A stretch of DNA of 64,000 nt from Mesorhabditis belari (Eukaryota > Nematoda > Chromadorea > Rhabditida > Rhabditidae), in contig CAUEEP010000742.1 in NCBI GenBank assembly GCA_958450365.1, positions 1,070,001 through 1,134,000 on the forward strand, written 5' to 3'. Below are positions 36,810 to 50,126 of the stretch, piece after piece. A model generated the notes under the pieces. It was not told the origin of the DNA, did not search any database, and saw nothing but the letters and a program-made list of their open reading frames with translations. Numbering within the stretch: position 1 is the first letter of the stretch; every line of letters starts with the position of its first letter. A program made the translations under genes and the position numbers.

Positions 36810-39800
36810 ATGCCACCCGATGGCGATGTACATCTCGTGCAGTCGGCTGTGCCAAGCGATGGGATTCCACCTGGTGAGTTTCACAGAATTCACAGAATTC
36901 ACAGAACTTCGATTTTTTTGTATTATTAAATAATGTATTAGTCTAAAACCTTCAGGCTCCACTGATACGACAACGATTTCGACGATTGCTGTGAAAGCTG
37001 GCAACCATGCGACGATTGTCGTCGCGTTGCTTCGAGTAAGAAAGAAAAGTTTTGAGTTATTGAAATGATACTTATCAAATCAAATTTTGTAATAACTTTA
37101 AAGTGTGTAGAAAGGAAAGAAATGGGGGCAAGTTGAAGAGTGAAAAAGGGACAGTTGTCTCTCACTCCTACACTTAACCTCTCCCCCCCCCCCTTAGATA
37201 ATCTTAAAATCTCACTCACTCGGTCAATTAGTGTCTAGTTATTCAAGAGAAATTCAAGAAGAAATTCAAGAACTAGTGTAAAAATCTTAAAAATCATTCA
37301 CTAAAGCTTTTAGTCAATGGGTTATGTTGAACTGCGAATCGATGAAATGCATCCGGGTTTACTAGCGATTGGAGCTGGAGTTGAAGAGACGAGAAATCTG
37401 CTGGCAATTCATGACGATGTGATGAATCGATTGAGAGTGAGAATTGAAAGAAAATGAAGATTTGATTGAAGCTTTTTCAAGCTTTACTGAAGCTTTTTCA
37501 AGCTTTACTGAAGCTTCTTCAAGCTCTGAAGCTCTTCAAGCTCTGAAGCTCTTGAAGCTCTTCAAGCTCTTGAAGCTCTAAGAAAAGAAAACCAATCAAC
37601 TTACGATCTTCCAGGAAAAAGAAGATCAAGTAGAAGTGTTGTTGTCTCGAGCGGACAATCTCGCTCACGAGAAGGAGGATCCAAACGAGCAAATTGGTGA
37701 GTCAAGAGTAGCTGATCGTTTCTAAAATGCAAATTGCAGTCTACGAGGCGATGGCAAGATCGTTGAATGCAGCGTGGCGCGAGTTGTTGAAGCAGCTTCA
37801 GTTGAGGGGTTATTTACTCCAAGATTGCTACAAATTCTATTCCTTAGCGAGTAAACATCAACAAGTAAAGAATAAATTTGTTATTTCGATATTCTTAAAT
37901 TTTAGTTGATCAGCTTCTTGTCCCAAGGTGGCAACGGCGATGTTTTCAATGGTAAAATCTCAGCAATCTTTAAAATTCGTTAATTTTTTTAATACTATAA
38001 TCTTATTTAAAGAGATTGAATAATATTTTTGATAATCTTTAAGAATCTTTAAGTTTTCTATCAAAATTTCTAGACCTTCTGGACATTACGGCTGAGGCGA
38101 TTGACCTCGGCGCGTCAATCATCGCACAGGTTAGAGAAAATTCATCGTTTTCCATTTCTATCTTTACCTTTTTTTTTTAGGATATTAACAATTTCATATA
38201 AAAATATATTTCTTTATGTTACAGATTCGAACACTCGGCTTGATCAATGATAATGAGCATCGTCCAAAGGAGGTTCTCTTAGCATGTGAAGTCATCGAAA
38301 AGATTATGCTCAAGTGAGATTAAATTTTTTACATAAAACTTATCAAAAACTGATCAAAAACTGATCAAAAACCTATCAAAAAACATTTCATTTACAAATT
38401 TCCTTTTATTTTAAACAATTTAAACAATTTACAAATTGATCTTCGTTCTTTAGGATGGCTTTGGATTGGGAGCGAGTCGAGGCGACAAAGGAACACTTAC
38501 AGACACAGGTTTCAACTTGAGAATTCGAGAGTTTTGGATTTGAAAAGATTTTAACATCTATATATCTATCTGCACTACTGGACAATGAAATATCATATTT
38601 GAAAAAGGATCGTCACTTTCGCGCGTCTGTAACTCCCTTGTCTTTACCGTATTTCTAAATATTAATATTACCATTGTGTAGCCCTTAAAGAGAGCTTTCA
38701 GAAAATGCATAACACTAATAGTTTAAACTCAAAGACAAGGGAGTTACAGACGCGCGAAAGAGACGATCGTTTTTCAAATATGATATTTCATTGTCCAGTA
38801 CTGTATATCTACCTATATATATCTATATCATTTCAGCATATTCAGCAACAACAAAAAGCTCAACACGAAAGTCAACTCGAGGAAAACGCTTTCACACAGG
38901 TGAATGGAATGGAACAATCTTTTTTAAATAAACAAAAACAAACGAAACTAATCGTTTGACAGAAAATAACGACTATAACAATTGGCCAATCATTTCCAGA
39001 TCGAAGATTGGGTGTCAAGAGCTGAGCGTCGCGTTGTTGCCGCAAACGATTTCGGTCTCTCCGTATTGCTCAACGAGGCGGCTGTGGGTTCTTGAGAAGA
39101 GAAAAATCGACTGAGATCAATATAGCGACTCTAGACTTTAAAAAAATGATCATCTCTTCTAGGAACAACAACATCGTCTTGATTCTCTGAATCAGATCGA
39201 TTCAAAACGAGTGGAAACACTTCATCATCGGATCTCTGAACTTGTCGAACGCATTCACAAAAAGCTAAATGCCGCGCAGAGGATTCATCAGTTTTATGGA
39301 GCCGCCAATTCGGTAGGTTTTTAAATTCAGAAAAATTAAATTCTCATTTATTGCTTTTCTAGATGTCTGCTCAGTTGGAAATGATGGAACAAGATATGCG
39401 AAATGCGAACGCTGCAATGGCTGGTGAATTGGCTCCATTAGCCCGTCAAAAAGCATCAGTGGTCATCGGTGAAGGGAGGAATATATTGAGTAAGGGTTCT
39501 TGATTCTTACAAATTCTTAAACAACTACTTTAGCCAGTGAAAAGCTCACCTACGAGGAGCAGCGAACGATCCAAATGAGAGTGAACGAGTTGGAGACGAA
39601 ATTAAAGAGATTGGAGGAGTTGGCTGAGCAGAGAATCCACGAGACACAGTTTAAGAGCAGTCAACTGGTGGGGAATGGGCTAAGAACAGTGAAACATTTG
39701 GGAAATCTCAAGAAAAGATCTGGAGATAGTGAAACTTCTTCTGTAAAAGCGGTTGTTTCTAGGTGTCAACACTTTCTCAATGGCTTCAACAATCTGGCGA

Positions 39801-42800
39801 GCGTTTTATGACGGAAAGCGGTGATATGGGATCCACTCAGCATGATGGATCGCGTTTTATCGATTCTCACAGAGATTTTGCTCAAGAAATTATCGTGCGT
39901 TTAGCTAGAGAATCTATCTAGAATCTTTCTTAGAATCATTCATTTATGATCAATCATTTAGAATCAAGAGTCTTCTGTGCAAACAATGTACCAACAAGCC
40001 TCTCAACTAAACGAAACCGATCGACGAACGGTTCAAGAGTTTGAGAAACGGTAAGAATTGATTGATTGGTTGAATTGATTGAATTGATTGGTTGAGTTGA
40101 TTGAATTGATTGACTGAATTGATTGATTGATTGATTCATTGATTCATTCATTCATTCATTCATTGACTGATTCATTCATTCATTCATTCATTTATTGAAT
40201 TTATTTGATTCTAGCTTCTAAATAGTCTAGATATATTTGGATTTAAAATACCGTATTTTCTCTAATAGTAGTGCACCCTGAGCGTCGCCTAAATTCCTCG
40301 AAATCTGGAGAACCGCTTATCAGAACCTATCGAACCTATCGACGAAAATGTAGCTGACGATGAGATCTAGTAGGGGATTTGAGTGTTGAGCTTCTGCAGA
40401 AGCTTGGAAACCGTAAAATAGTCACCAACTCAGCTCGCCGGGTTGCGCTACTATTAGAGAAAATACGGTATCAAAATAAAGACAAAAATTTGACCATCAA
40501 AATTCAGCTACGATACCCTGAAGCGACAATTAGAAGAGCGCATTCATTTGGGGCAAACGTTTGAGCAGGTTTATAAACAATGAAACTCATAAAGAACTTA
40601 TTTAAATTCTAAATAAACTAGAAAATAAGCTAACATTTTACAGGTGCACAAATTCTCTCAAGATTTGCACTCATCTTTCGCAGCGATCAACTCTCTACTC
40701 GATTCGACTCAAGGAGGAATCAATGAGAATGTAAAAATATAGATAATATAGGAAATATAGATATTATAGAAAATATAGATAATATAGATAATATAGATAT
40801 TATAGATAATATAGATAATATAGACATTATAGATAATATATATAATTTAATAAATCACTTGAATATTCTTTTTATTTTTTTAGGTAGCCACTCAAATGAA
40901 CAATGTTTTTCATATGATTCAAGAGACACTTGGACAAGAAAGGCAACAGGGTTTGTTATTGTTTGTTATTCAAGTTTTCATAAACAACATTTCCGATAGT
41001 ATTTCTTGAAAATAAAAATCTTATAACAAATTTGTAAGTATTTGTTTAGGAGAGCGCTTTATCTCACGCGCTCAGCAAGCCTCGACAACAGATCGATCGC
41101 TGAAAGTGAGTTTGTGAAAAGGAATCATTAGGATTATAGATCGTATTAGAAATCTGAAAACTTTTTTCTTTAAGATCGATAAAGCGATTGAATCAGTGCG
41201 CAATGTTTTAATGGAACATGAGCAAAAATTCACTGAAATCACTCAGAAATGGACTACTTGGGAACAGCAGAAAGTAAGCATATTTAATATTTTTAAAAAC
41301 TATATCTATCAACTACTTTAGACAAGCAACAAGAAATTACAAAATGTCATCGAAGAGATTCAAATTTGGCAGGAAGAGGTTAGTGAAAGGAAGCTTGTAG
41401 CTTGTAGCTTGAATCTTGTAGCTTGAGGCTTGAAGCTTGAAGCTTGAGGCTTGAGGCTTGAAGCTTGAAGCTTGTAGCTTTAAAGTTTAAAAGCTTATCT
41501 AGGTGATTGAAATCATTGGCCTCTTGGAGAACACACATATTGTTTCAACGAAAGAAAGCGAGGGATTAAAGCGGCGAGTGAGAGAGATTGAGGACACAAT
41601 CACACAACAAACGACAAGACTTGAAGAGGCCAAGCAGAGTACAAAGGGTCAGTTTCTCTTCATAGAGTGATATAATCTAGAAAAGTGATCTAGCCATAAC
41701 ATAGCCATAATTGCAGACGAGCAACTCTTGCGTCGAATCGACTCCGCTCAGCAACGCCAACATTACATCCACGAGAAGGTAGCCGCGCTGGAGAGAAAGG
41801 TGAGATTTATGGTGATATTCTAAAGATCTAAATCTTTAGGTGAACACAATTCACGAGACATTTTTGGAGGAAGAGATTCGAGAGGTCATCAAAGCACCTG
41901 AGATCCTTGCTCCGCTTAAAGAAGCTGTGGTAAGTGAGGGTTTTTTTTTTGAAAACAACTACAAACTACAATACTAAACTTCAGTAGTTTAGTATTGTAG
42001 TTTGTAATGGTTTTTCTTTAGGTAAACGAGGGTTCACGTTTTGAGTTCGCTGCACGAATCGAGGCCGAACCAGAGCCGGCCATTTGGTAAGTGAATTTAA
42101 AATTAACAATAACAAAGTTTAACAATGAAATCTAGCTGGTTGAAAGATGGTGTTGATGTGAAACAAAACGTCGACTATCATACAGAGTTTGTGAATGGAG
42201 TCGCAACACTCACAATCGAAGAAACTTTCGTTGAAGACTCGGCACTTTACACGATTCGTGCAGCAAATAAAGGTGGCACGGTGGAGAGTTCGGCAAGATT
42301 GAATGTCATTTGTGAGTTTTGTAAACGGAAAGCTATAGTGAACTAAAATTGTAGACGTATTTAATTTTTTTTTCTATTTTCAGCTCGTTCACAAGCCGAC
42401 CACTCACTCGCCGAAGGAAAACCGCATTTCGTTCGGCAACTCCAGGTGAGCTTCTTCTTTTCTTGTGCATTGAGCTTGTGCATTTTCTCTTTCAGAATTT
42501 GAGCGTGACTGAGGGTGAAGAAATTCATCTTGAATGTGTCATTGTTGGAAAGCCAGAACCGGAAGTGGTTTGGGTTAAAGAGGACACAAATATTCGAGAG
42601 GATAATCGGTAAGATAATGCCGGGAAAGTTCTCAATATTTTTATGAATTTCTTAAGAATTCGTTTCGATTTCCTTGGTGATCGTTGTTCATTGATTATCT
42701 CGAATTCTCAACAAAACGATTCCGGATTGTACACGGTGAAAGCGAAGAATTCTCTTGGAGAAGCAAGCAACTTCGCTCGTCTACAAGTCTCACCAAGAGC

Positions 42801-45800
42801 TAAGGTCGGTTTTTTTGTGGTTTTAAAGTTCATTTAACATGTCGCCTAAAAAAAAACATTTATTTGCACAGAAAAATATCAGAAATATTTGAAAAGTTGA
42901 TTAAGAAAGAGAGAGAGAAAAAAAAAGTGATTTCTGTACATTGTGACATTCTTCTGAAGTTCTAATAATAAGAAATTATCCCCGGAAAGCATCATGTCGT
43001 TTATGAAAGAAGCGTTGTACTTGAACGTAGTTCTAAAAAATGCAATATAGCTTCTCTAAGATAATCTCTAAGCTAAAAGTCACTTGAAAAACTATCCTAA
43101 TCTTTCCACTAATCTAATTTAATTTAATATATTATAAAAACTGATTTATCAGTTTGATTTTGATTTTAAAACTGAAAGAGTTTTAAAAATAATCCATGAC
43201 TTTTCAAACCTGTGGAGTGACGGTGAAACGATGAGTAAGCCCCTTAGGAATCACTACTAAATCTCCTTTCTCACATTGTAATCGAATCCATTCATCTTCC
43301 TTAAAGTTAAAAGCTTAGAATAACTTTATTGACTCACCAATGGTTCCACATCGAAATAGCACATCCCGTCAGTGATCAACACCACCCAGTCGGTGTCACG
43401 AATCACCGGCTCGTAGAGTTCTTCTAACTGAAAGCATCTCTTCTTGATTAGATCTATCGAATTGTTATCCTTTGTCTTTACCATTCCGCTGAGACCATTG
43501 AGAGCCTCGGAGATGGCCAACACATCAGAAGAATTCACATTGCTTGCCGCTTTCACTCGAGACAATCGCTTCTTCAGATTCATCGTGTCCTCCATATCAA
43601 TCTAAACATTCACAAAAGGATCTAGATCAAGCAAAGCTATGGCTTGAAAACTAGTTTATCTAGTTGGAATCTGGCTTTTTAAATCCTTGAGGCACTCTAG
43701 ATGATACTCTAGCTGATACCTTATAGCACATTACTCCCGCTTTCGTTGTCAATTGATCTGGAGTGAGACGTTTTGGTGGGAAAATGTGATGCGGTAATCG
43801 CTTATCCCCACACGCGTACGGATCCATTGTCCAGATTTGCATTCTTTTAACTGAATGGAAAGATAAGGAAAGACATTATTTGTCGAAATTTTAAGTAAAG
43901 AAGTAAAGTAGAAAGAGAAAATGATCTCTTAGACAATTCTTGATATTGTAATCAATTTTTAAAACATAAACTATAAAGTTTATTGAAAAATAAGCATCAA
44001 GAAGAAAGGAGAAATGAATGGCAAATTAAGAAAAAAAAGCTTCTAATGGAAATGCGAAATTTTATGAGCCGACAAAGATTTTTTTGGAAAATGAGCAAAA
44101 GGAGAAAAAAAAGAGAAAAAAGAGACAGAGATCTTCTGGAGATATTCTTTTTCGGCTTCACAAAAAGAGAATCAAAAAGAGAGGATTTGAGGATGAGCAA
44201 AAAAAAAAGAAATGAGATCTTTAACTTGAAACAAGATTTTTCAAGTGAGTGAAAGAATGAAATGAAAGAAATCGAAGAGACGGCCTCGATTCTAGACGAT
44301 TTTTGCTCAATGGCAAATTTGAGAAAAAGTCGACAAAAATGACATGGCTTTAATTTTAGAGAATCCTGTGAATTGCGCTAGAAAGACCGCCTTTCTAGCG
44401 CACACGATGCATAGCTCGTTTTTTCATCTTACGAATGAGTATTACGAATCAGTAGAGCAAATTACACACACAAAAGAATCTAAAGAAACTCGTTGAATAG
44501 AAAAATTTCTATAGAAAGAAGTGATTTATTCAAAAAAAATGAGCTTATTAACGATTAGCTCAAAAAAAAATCAGCGTTTAATGCATAAAAAAAAGCTTTG
44601 AAACCTTAAGAAGACTAAAAAAATGAGGCTAAAGACTGGGGGGAAATGGGAAACGATTAGATCGAAATCCCTGGATGAATCTAAAAGAGAAAAAAGAAAG
44701 CTTTATGAGATCAAATCTACACCCCACATCTCTCCATTTTTTTTCTATTTTTTTCCAACTCAAAACATCATTGGTAAATCGAGAAGAAAGATAAATATAA
44801 AAGAAAAAAAAAACATTTTTTAATTCGTTGCCTAATCCTTATCTCTTTTTTTAAATCAATCTTTACACTTTTATGATCTCTTAAAGAATTTTATTAATCG
44901 AAAATCTTCAGCCAGCTCCACCACCCACTCCACCAAAACCCACGTCAAGACCTTCATCGAGAGCTGTGAGTTTAATTGTTTTGATCTTTAAGTAATCATT
45001 TGATTTTAGGCTAAACCACCAGCCATCCAACCGACTCTTGCCAATAACACTTATCGAGAGGGAGATCAAGTCAAACTACAAGTAAAATTATTTTCAATAA
45101 ACTATTATCTAGGTATTTATTATCTAGGTATTTATCACTGGTGAACCACGACCGAGAATTCAATGGACATTCAACGATCAACCAATTCGTATCACTCAAC
45201 ACTTACATATCGAGAATGAAGTGCGAAATGAAAGAAAGATTTCATTCCTTTTAGTATATTAAAGAAATAAAGATCTAGCTTTTAATAGAACAAAAATGTT
45301 TTAGATTTAGATATGATTTAGATATAAAATTTCTAGGAAACTGGATGGTCTCGTTTAATTATTGATGAAATTCGCCCCGAGCATGCCGGCATTTACACGG
45401 TTTTTATCAAAGAAATTATAAGAAGTAAGAATGTTTTAGGTATTTGCTGAAAATGAGGCTGGTGAAGCGAGAACTGGAGCATCAATGCATGTGACACCTG
45501 GACAACCACTCATCCAACAGGAGGAACAAATTCAAACTCGATCCACGGTCACTGTTCAACAAAGCGCTGCCATTCCACATAAAGAAGTCACAAGAGTGAG
45601 TTTTGACTTTAGAAGAGCTAACTCGATAGGTTCTAGGTGGTGACTGAGGGTTATTGGACAGACGGTCAATTGACTGGCTCACCCACTCCACCACCAATTC
45701 CTCGTCATGGTATGCAGGTTCGTCTCGAAGAGTTTGGAGAACAAGATGTCACCGAAGTTGGTAGGTCGATTTCTAGTATGCTAATTTCTAGTATTTCTAG

Positions 45801-47950
45801 TAACGAAAGTTTCTGTGATGAATTATTGACCTTTTCAGGTTTCTCAAGCATTGCAACCTCGCCCGAATTCATCCGACCATTCCTCAAAGAGCACACGGTG
45901 AATGAAGGGGAAAAGATTCGAATCGAGTGTTTGATGGTCAGATTTTATAGAATATATAATACTTTTTAGAGAGCTTGATCTTGTTATTCAGCTTTTTTCA
46001 GATCGGCGCACCTCGTCCCAAAGTAAACTGGTATCACAATGAGCGCAACATCAACCTCAGTCAGGGTTTCGTTGAAGTGAGTGCTCTTTTTTACGGTAAA
46101 AAAAAGTACGCAATGATTTAGCTATCAAATGTTGGCGACACGTACGCGATTGTGATCAATGGAGCCACACAACAGCACGCTGGTTACTACAAAATGATCG
46201 CTGAGAATTGTCGAGGAAAAACGGAAAGTCAAACGATACTTCATGTGAGACCCAGGTAGTATGAAGAGAAAAATCATTAACTTTTCAAATTTCTAGGGAA
46301 ATGGCTCTTGCACAGGAAGAGTTTGAGAGACAACAAAAGATGCTTCGTAAAACCACCCAATCACCTTTACAACAACAGGGATCGAGACCAGGCAGTCGCG
46401 GCGCACAAGAGCATCGAGAGGTCAGCTTTAGATCAACTTTTCATCAGATTGATTTGATTTTAGAGAATCGATGAGCGTGTGAGCTATGAGATCGAGAGTC
46501 AACGCAGGGCACAGAAACATGGAGAGTCTCGACTCGTCACTCCACCACCAGCTAAACGACATTTGACACAAGAGCATCACCAGAAAACGGTTTTTATTTT
46601 AAAAATGACAAATCTAGAAGAAGATTAGAATAGAAAGCTTTTTCAGGATCACCATGAAGAGTTCGAGATCGAGCAGCAACGCCGTGCGCAGGGTCAACCT
46701 CCGCATTTCACTCAGGTTCGATAGATTATTGTTATGAACCTAGCTAATATTGGATATCACTTTTTAAAACCAATCTTCTAGACATTGGTTTCCGCTGTTG
46801 CAGCTCAAGGTGAAGACGCACGCTTTGAAGGAGTTGTCACTGGTGTGTTTGAAAAATTTTCTGTTTAACTGCAAAGCGGATCTCATTCTAGGCTGGCCAG
46901 CACCAGAGATCGAGTGGACGAAAGATGGAGAGGTGATCAATCGACAAACACATCCCGATATTAGTGAGTTTTTAAAAGTCGAAGCCTCTATTTAGAACAT
47001 TATTTCTAGATTTCTCAGCCATCGGTGGTCGTGTCTCGTTGTCGATTGGTGCTTCAGATGTCGATCACGCGGGCAAATACATGTGCACAGCGAGAAACGC
47101 CTCCGGAGTTGCTACCTCGTCTGCACAGCTTGTCGTTAGACGTGAGTTTTAATCTTTCTAAAGATCATCTCAACATTTCAGCAAAAACAATCGCTCCGGA
47201 TTTCATTCAACGGCTGATCTCTGAGGAAGTGGTCGAGGGAGAACAACTAAAATGGACTGTCCGAGTCACTGGAGATCCACAACCAAAGGTAAAATAACAA
47301 TATTATTTAAGATTTATTTAAGATTATCTTATGTATGATTGCTTTATTGTAAAAAAGTTTACTTTAGGTAACCTGGTTGCGAGACGGTGTCGTCATTCCC
47401 GATTGTGAAGAGGTGCGAATCGTCGAGGTGAGCAAACTTTTGATTCTCGATAAAATAAAACTTTTAAAATCTAGCATGACATCCATAGTTTTCAAAAATT
47501 AATCAAAAATTCGCATTTAGGAGGGTGATGGGGTGCATACGTTGTTGATCGTTCGCGTCGAGATGGCCGACTGCGGACAGTTCACTTGTCTAGCTGAGAA
47601 TATCGCCGGTTTGTTACTTGAGCAGTTGAAATCTAGAGATAAAGCTATTTCACTTTTATAGGAGAAGCTCGTTCCACAGCAGATCTTGTCGTCCGGTCGC
47701 CGGGCGCTGATCCGGGCAACTATTTCCACGTTACGAAAGTCACCCAGGAACGGCAGGTAAGGGAAAAATGGTGCTTTGTGCTCAAGGATTTCTTGTAAAC
47801 ACACCTTTTCTAACGCATTGGATTCTTTACGTATATTATTTTATGGTTTAATATTATATTATTAATATTTAGGTGAAAGGCGAGGAACCACAAATCGACC
47901 AAGCTTTCGCTATTGAAAATCCCCGAAATGCTGCCAGCAATTTTATCTAA
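36810..47950 (+). CDS. Spectrin-repeat plus six-Ig-domain protein, CCDC141/CAMDI-like (about 1,600 aa, about 50 exons)
   Basis: Probably a cytoskeletal scaffold; no signal peptide or membrane span. The N-terminus (TTTISTIAVKAGNHATIVVA, then ELRIDEMHPGLLAIGAGVEE and TRNLLAIHDDVMNRLREKED) resembles the start of vertebrate CCDC141 as I remember it. Helical spectrin-type repeats (AWRELLKQLQLR, IEDWVSRAERRV and more) fill about residues 60-740. Six I-set Ig domains follow, each with a W (CWLKDG, VVWVKED, IQWTFND, VNWYHNE, IEWTKDG, VTWLRDG) and a Y/F near the end (GLYTVKAKN, GYYKMIAEN, GKYMCTARN). Between them are charged Gln-rich linkers. It ends SNFI, TAA 47948-47950; AATAAA is at 48046. All junctions I traced are in frame. 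Introns hold two MITEs and a nested minus-strand gene. Six Ig domains are more than I expect for CCDC141, so the name is tentative; a titin-related scaffold is the alternative. Confidence 0.8.
38576..38800. mobile_element. MITE, family C (long inverted repeats)
   Basis: A 225-bp element with TA at both ends. Terminal inverted repeats of about 70 bp start CTGGACAATGAAATATCATA and include TTTCGCGCGTCTGTAACTCC. It sits in an intron of the spectrin/Ig gene. The arms differ at only a few positions, suggesting recent insertion. Confidence 0.9.
40060..40200. repeat. (ATTGATTG)/(CATT)n microsatellite
   Basis: Tandem ATTGATTGA-like units, then CATTCATT units, in an intron of the spectrin/Ig gene directly upstream of the family B MITE. 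Confidence 0.9.
40249..40470. mobile_element. MITE, family B copy 1
   Basis: A 218-bp element between TA dinucleotides. Perfect inverted ends start CCGTATTTTCTCTAATAGTA. The first five and last eight bases of this end match family A (CCGTA...TAATAGTA), so A and B may share a transposase. It is intronic in the spectrin/Ig gene. Confidence 0.9.
40740..40850. repeat. ATATAGATAATATAGATATT tandem
   Basis: AT-rich tandem in an intron of the spectrin/Ig gene. A GCTTGAAGCTTGAGGC tandem lies further on at 41395-41480. Confidence 0.88.
41960..42006. repeat. Perfect 21-bp stem hairpin in an intron
   Basis: ACAAACTACAATACTAAACT and its exact complement flank a 5-nt loop, in a short intron just before the first Ig-domain exon. 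Confidence 0.85.
42976..43842 (-). CDS. Acireductone dioxygenase-like cupin lacking metal ligands, nested gene (5-6 exons)
   Basis: Met 43842 starts MQIWTMDPYACGDKRLPHHI, as in ARD of the methionine salvage pathway. Then come GVMCYK, NLKKRLSRVKAA, ITDGMCYFDV, DEWIRLQCEKGDLVVIPKGL and THRFTVTPQ, and NYVQVQRFFHKRHDAF to TAA 42976-42978. True ARD has an HxHxxxE cluster before GxGYFDV; here the matching stretch reads EPVIRDTDWVV, so both His and the Glu are gone. Only the last His (THRF) remains. The C-terminus is short. A catalytically dead paralogue is therefore likely, with a binding or regulatory role. The gene lies entirely inside a spectrin/Ig-gene intron on the other strand. Confidence 0.85.
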
Positions 47951-48519
47951 AACTTTAACTATATTATTTTTTTTAAAAACAATTTCCTTTTTTTCTTCTC
48001 TATCTATTTCTTTAATTTATCCCTTTCTCAGTGTGCTGTGCGACGAATAAAGCGAATTCTTTTCAAATCAAAAGAAAAATTTAATAAACATCCGTTGAAA
48101 AAAAAAGAATCACTTTAACGCTTTGAATGCATTCCAGAATTGACGAAAATTCAGTTTTTAAATGAATTTTTTTTGGAATAAAGGCTGGAGAAATCGATGA
48201 ATGTTGTAGCGCGCGCATTCCTCTCCCATTCCTCTCCCATTCCTCTCCCATTCCCCATCAACCGCATTCCTTTCCGTCGACTCATCTCCCCTCTGGACTC
48301 TCCTCTTCATCTCGAAAAACAAAAAAGATCACTTTTTAAAGCCAAGGGGAAAAGAGAAAGAGATCCGAATCTGCTAATTGAATGTTAAATGGAAATTTTG
48401 TTGATTTGTCGGCACTGTTCTTTTGCAGAAAAAAGACCGAGTTTCAGGAGGCTCGGAATTCCAGGAGATAAGAAAAAGATGACAGTTTTAGGGTAGGTTC
48501 AAGGGTACGTTCAAACTAT

Positions 48520-48800
48520 TTGGCTTGCAATGGCCATTTTGTCATCACGTTTTCTCTCTCTCTCTCTCTCCACCCAATCCCGCAAAAAGACAGCCGGCGG
48601 TCTGCCTTGTCCCTCTTCAGTCCCCAATCCTCCAATCTTTTCCCCCCGCGTTTCCCCTTCCCGCAACAGAGTTCTGCCCCTCTCCCCCTTTCCCCCAATC
48701 ACTCCTTCAGTCAAAGACACGACTCAACGGGGGTCTATTTGGCCCGCAGCCAACCCCCAACCATCCCCTGCCTGTGTGCTGTCCCCATCCCGATTATTAC
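48520..48800. other. Pyrimidine-rich intergenic block
   Basis: C/T-rich stretch (TCTCTCTCTC, then CCCC-rich). All three plus frames and two minus frames are open only because of composition. 47951-50126 otherwise holds AT-rich DNA with no supported gene; the last part may be the promoter of the F-box gene. Confidence 0.6.
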
Positions 48801-50126
48801 TTTTTTATTGATGCAGACACATTCTTTCTTTTTTTTTGCAGAATGTCGTGCACTCCAGGAAAACCCCTGCGCTTGGCTAAAATTGCAGATTGATTAACTC
48901 CACAGTTTTTCACTGTGGAATAACTTCTTGACTCAACCCAACAATTTTCTTTTCTAAAAGCTGTCACAATTTTAAACATCTTAAATTATAGTGTGCGTTC
49001 CAGGATTATCTCAATCGTTTCTCAAAAAAAAATCTTGCTTAAGAAATCGGAAGAAATTTTGTTGAGGAGATTCTTGAATGAGCCAGACACTCTAATCCAG
49101 TCGATCACGTGTTTGTTAGACGTAAGATTCGTCGAAATTTATTGTCGAAACTCTCCGATGACATTCTTGGTTGTAATTGGTTAAAAAAAACGTGGATTAA
49201 TGTTTAGATTTCAAAAAAAAAAGATTCAGTCAAAATCGTGATTTTTTTTTTCATAAAACAGATGGAAATTGAAAATTTATATGTAAATTTTTTTTTGGTA
49301 GAGAAAAACATTGAACAGTTTCAATGAATTTCTCCTGTTTTTCTCTACCACGTGTTTAAATGAGTTGGGAAACTTTTTCTCTACACTCCGTCACTGGTTT
49401 CCCCCGGCATGGAGTGCATGTGACTAGCTCGCTCGGGAGTCGCTTTTCTCGTCACTTTTTTTTTCGCGACAATAACAAATTTCAAATGTTTTAAACGACT
49501 TTTTGACGATTATGGAACGCATGGTTCTTGAATTCATACAGAAAATGTTGATTGATGTCGATTGAAGAAATGAAGCGGTCTGCCTGATCGCCGGAAATCT
49601 TTTATCGACTATATTTTCGCGTAAATTGGCGCCAATCGGAAAAATTATCTCACTTTTTGTCGATCCTGGATCACATGCAAAGCCATTAAAATGTTTAAAA
49701 CCACGTCATTCTCACTTTTGTCTAGTTTGACTCGATCAGCCTTGCACTTCACTTTTACTTCGCTTTTACTTGGCAGAGAAAAGCTGATTCAAAAATTTTT
49801 CTTAATTCTCTTCAATCCTGGATGACATGTGATGCATTCAAATCCTTAAACGCCTTTCATTCTCACTCTTTCTCAAATCTGACTCAGGAGGCGTTTGTCA
49901 AAGAAAATGACTCACGGTTATATGCTCGTTCATTTTTCAGCTCAGCGTCATTTCCTTTCATTTTTTTTTTGCGGTTTTCCCCCAAGCTGGAATGCAGCCA
50001 GCTGATTTTTCTCGGAATTTTTGAAATTTTTGAAAAAACATTTTTTTCTTTTCTTTTCTTTACTTAATCAGCTAAATTTTTAATTTTTAGATATTACAAA
50101 AGAATCTTTTGCCTTTGTCGAATGCA

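Noticed and set aside
43983..44252. Lys/Arg/Glu-rich ORF
   Set aside because: AG-rich intronic sequence of the spectrin/Ig gene; no acceptor/donor pair keeps the host frame.
48516..48897. Five overlapping ORFs of 60-125 codons
   Set aside because: All are low-complexity products of a C/T-rich block; none has splice partners or domain signals.
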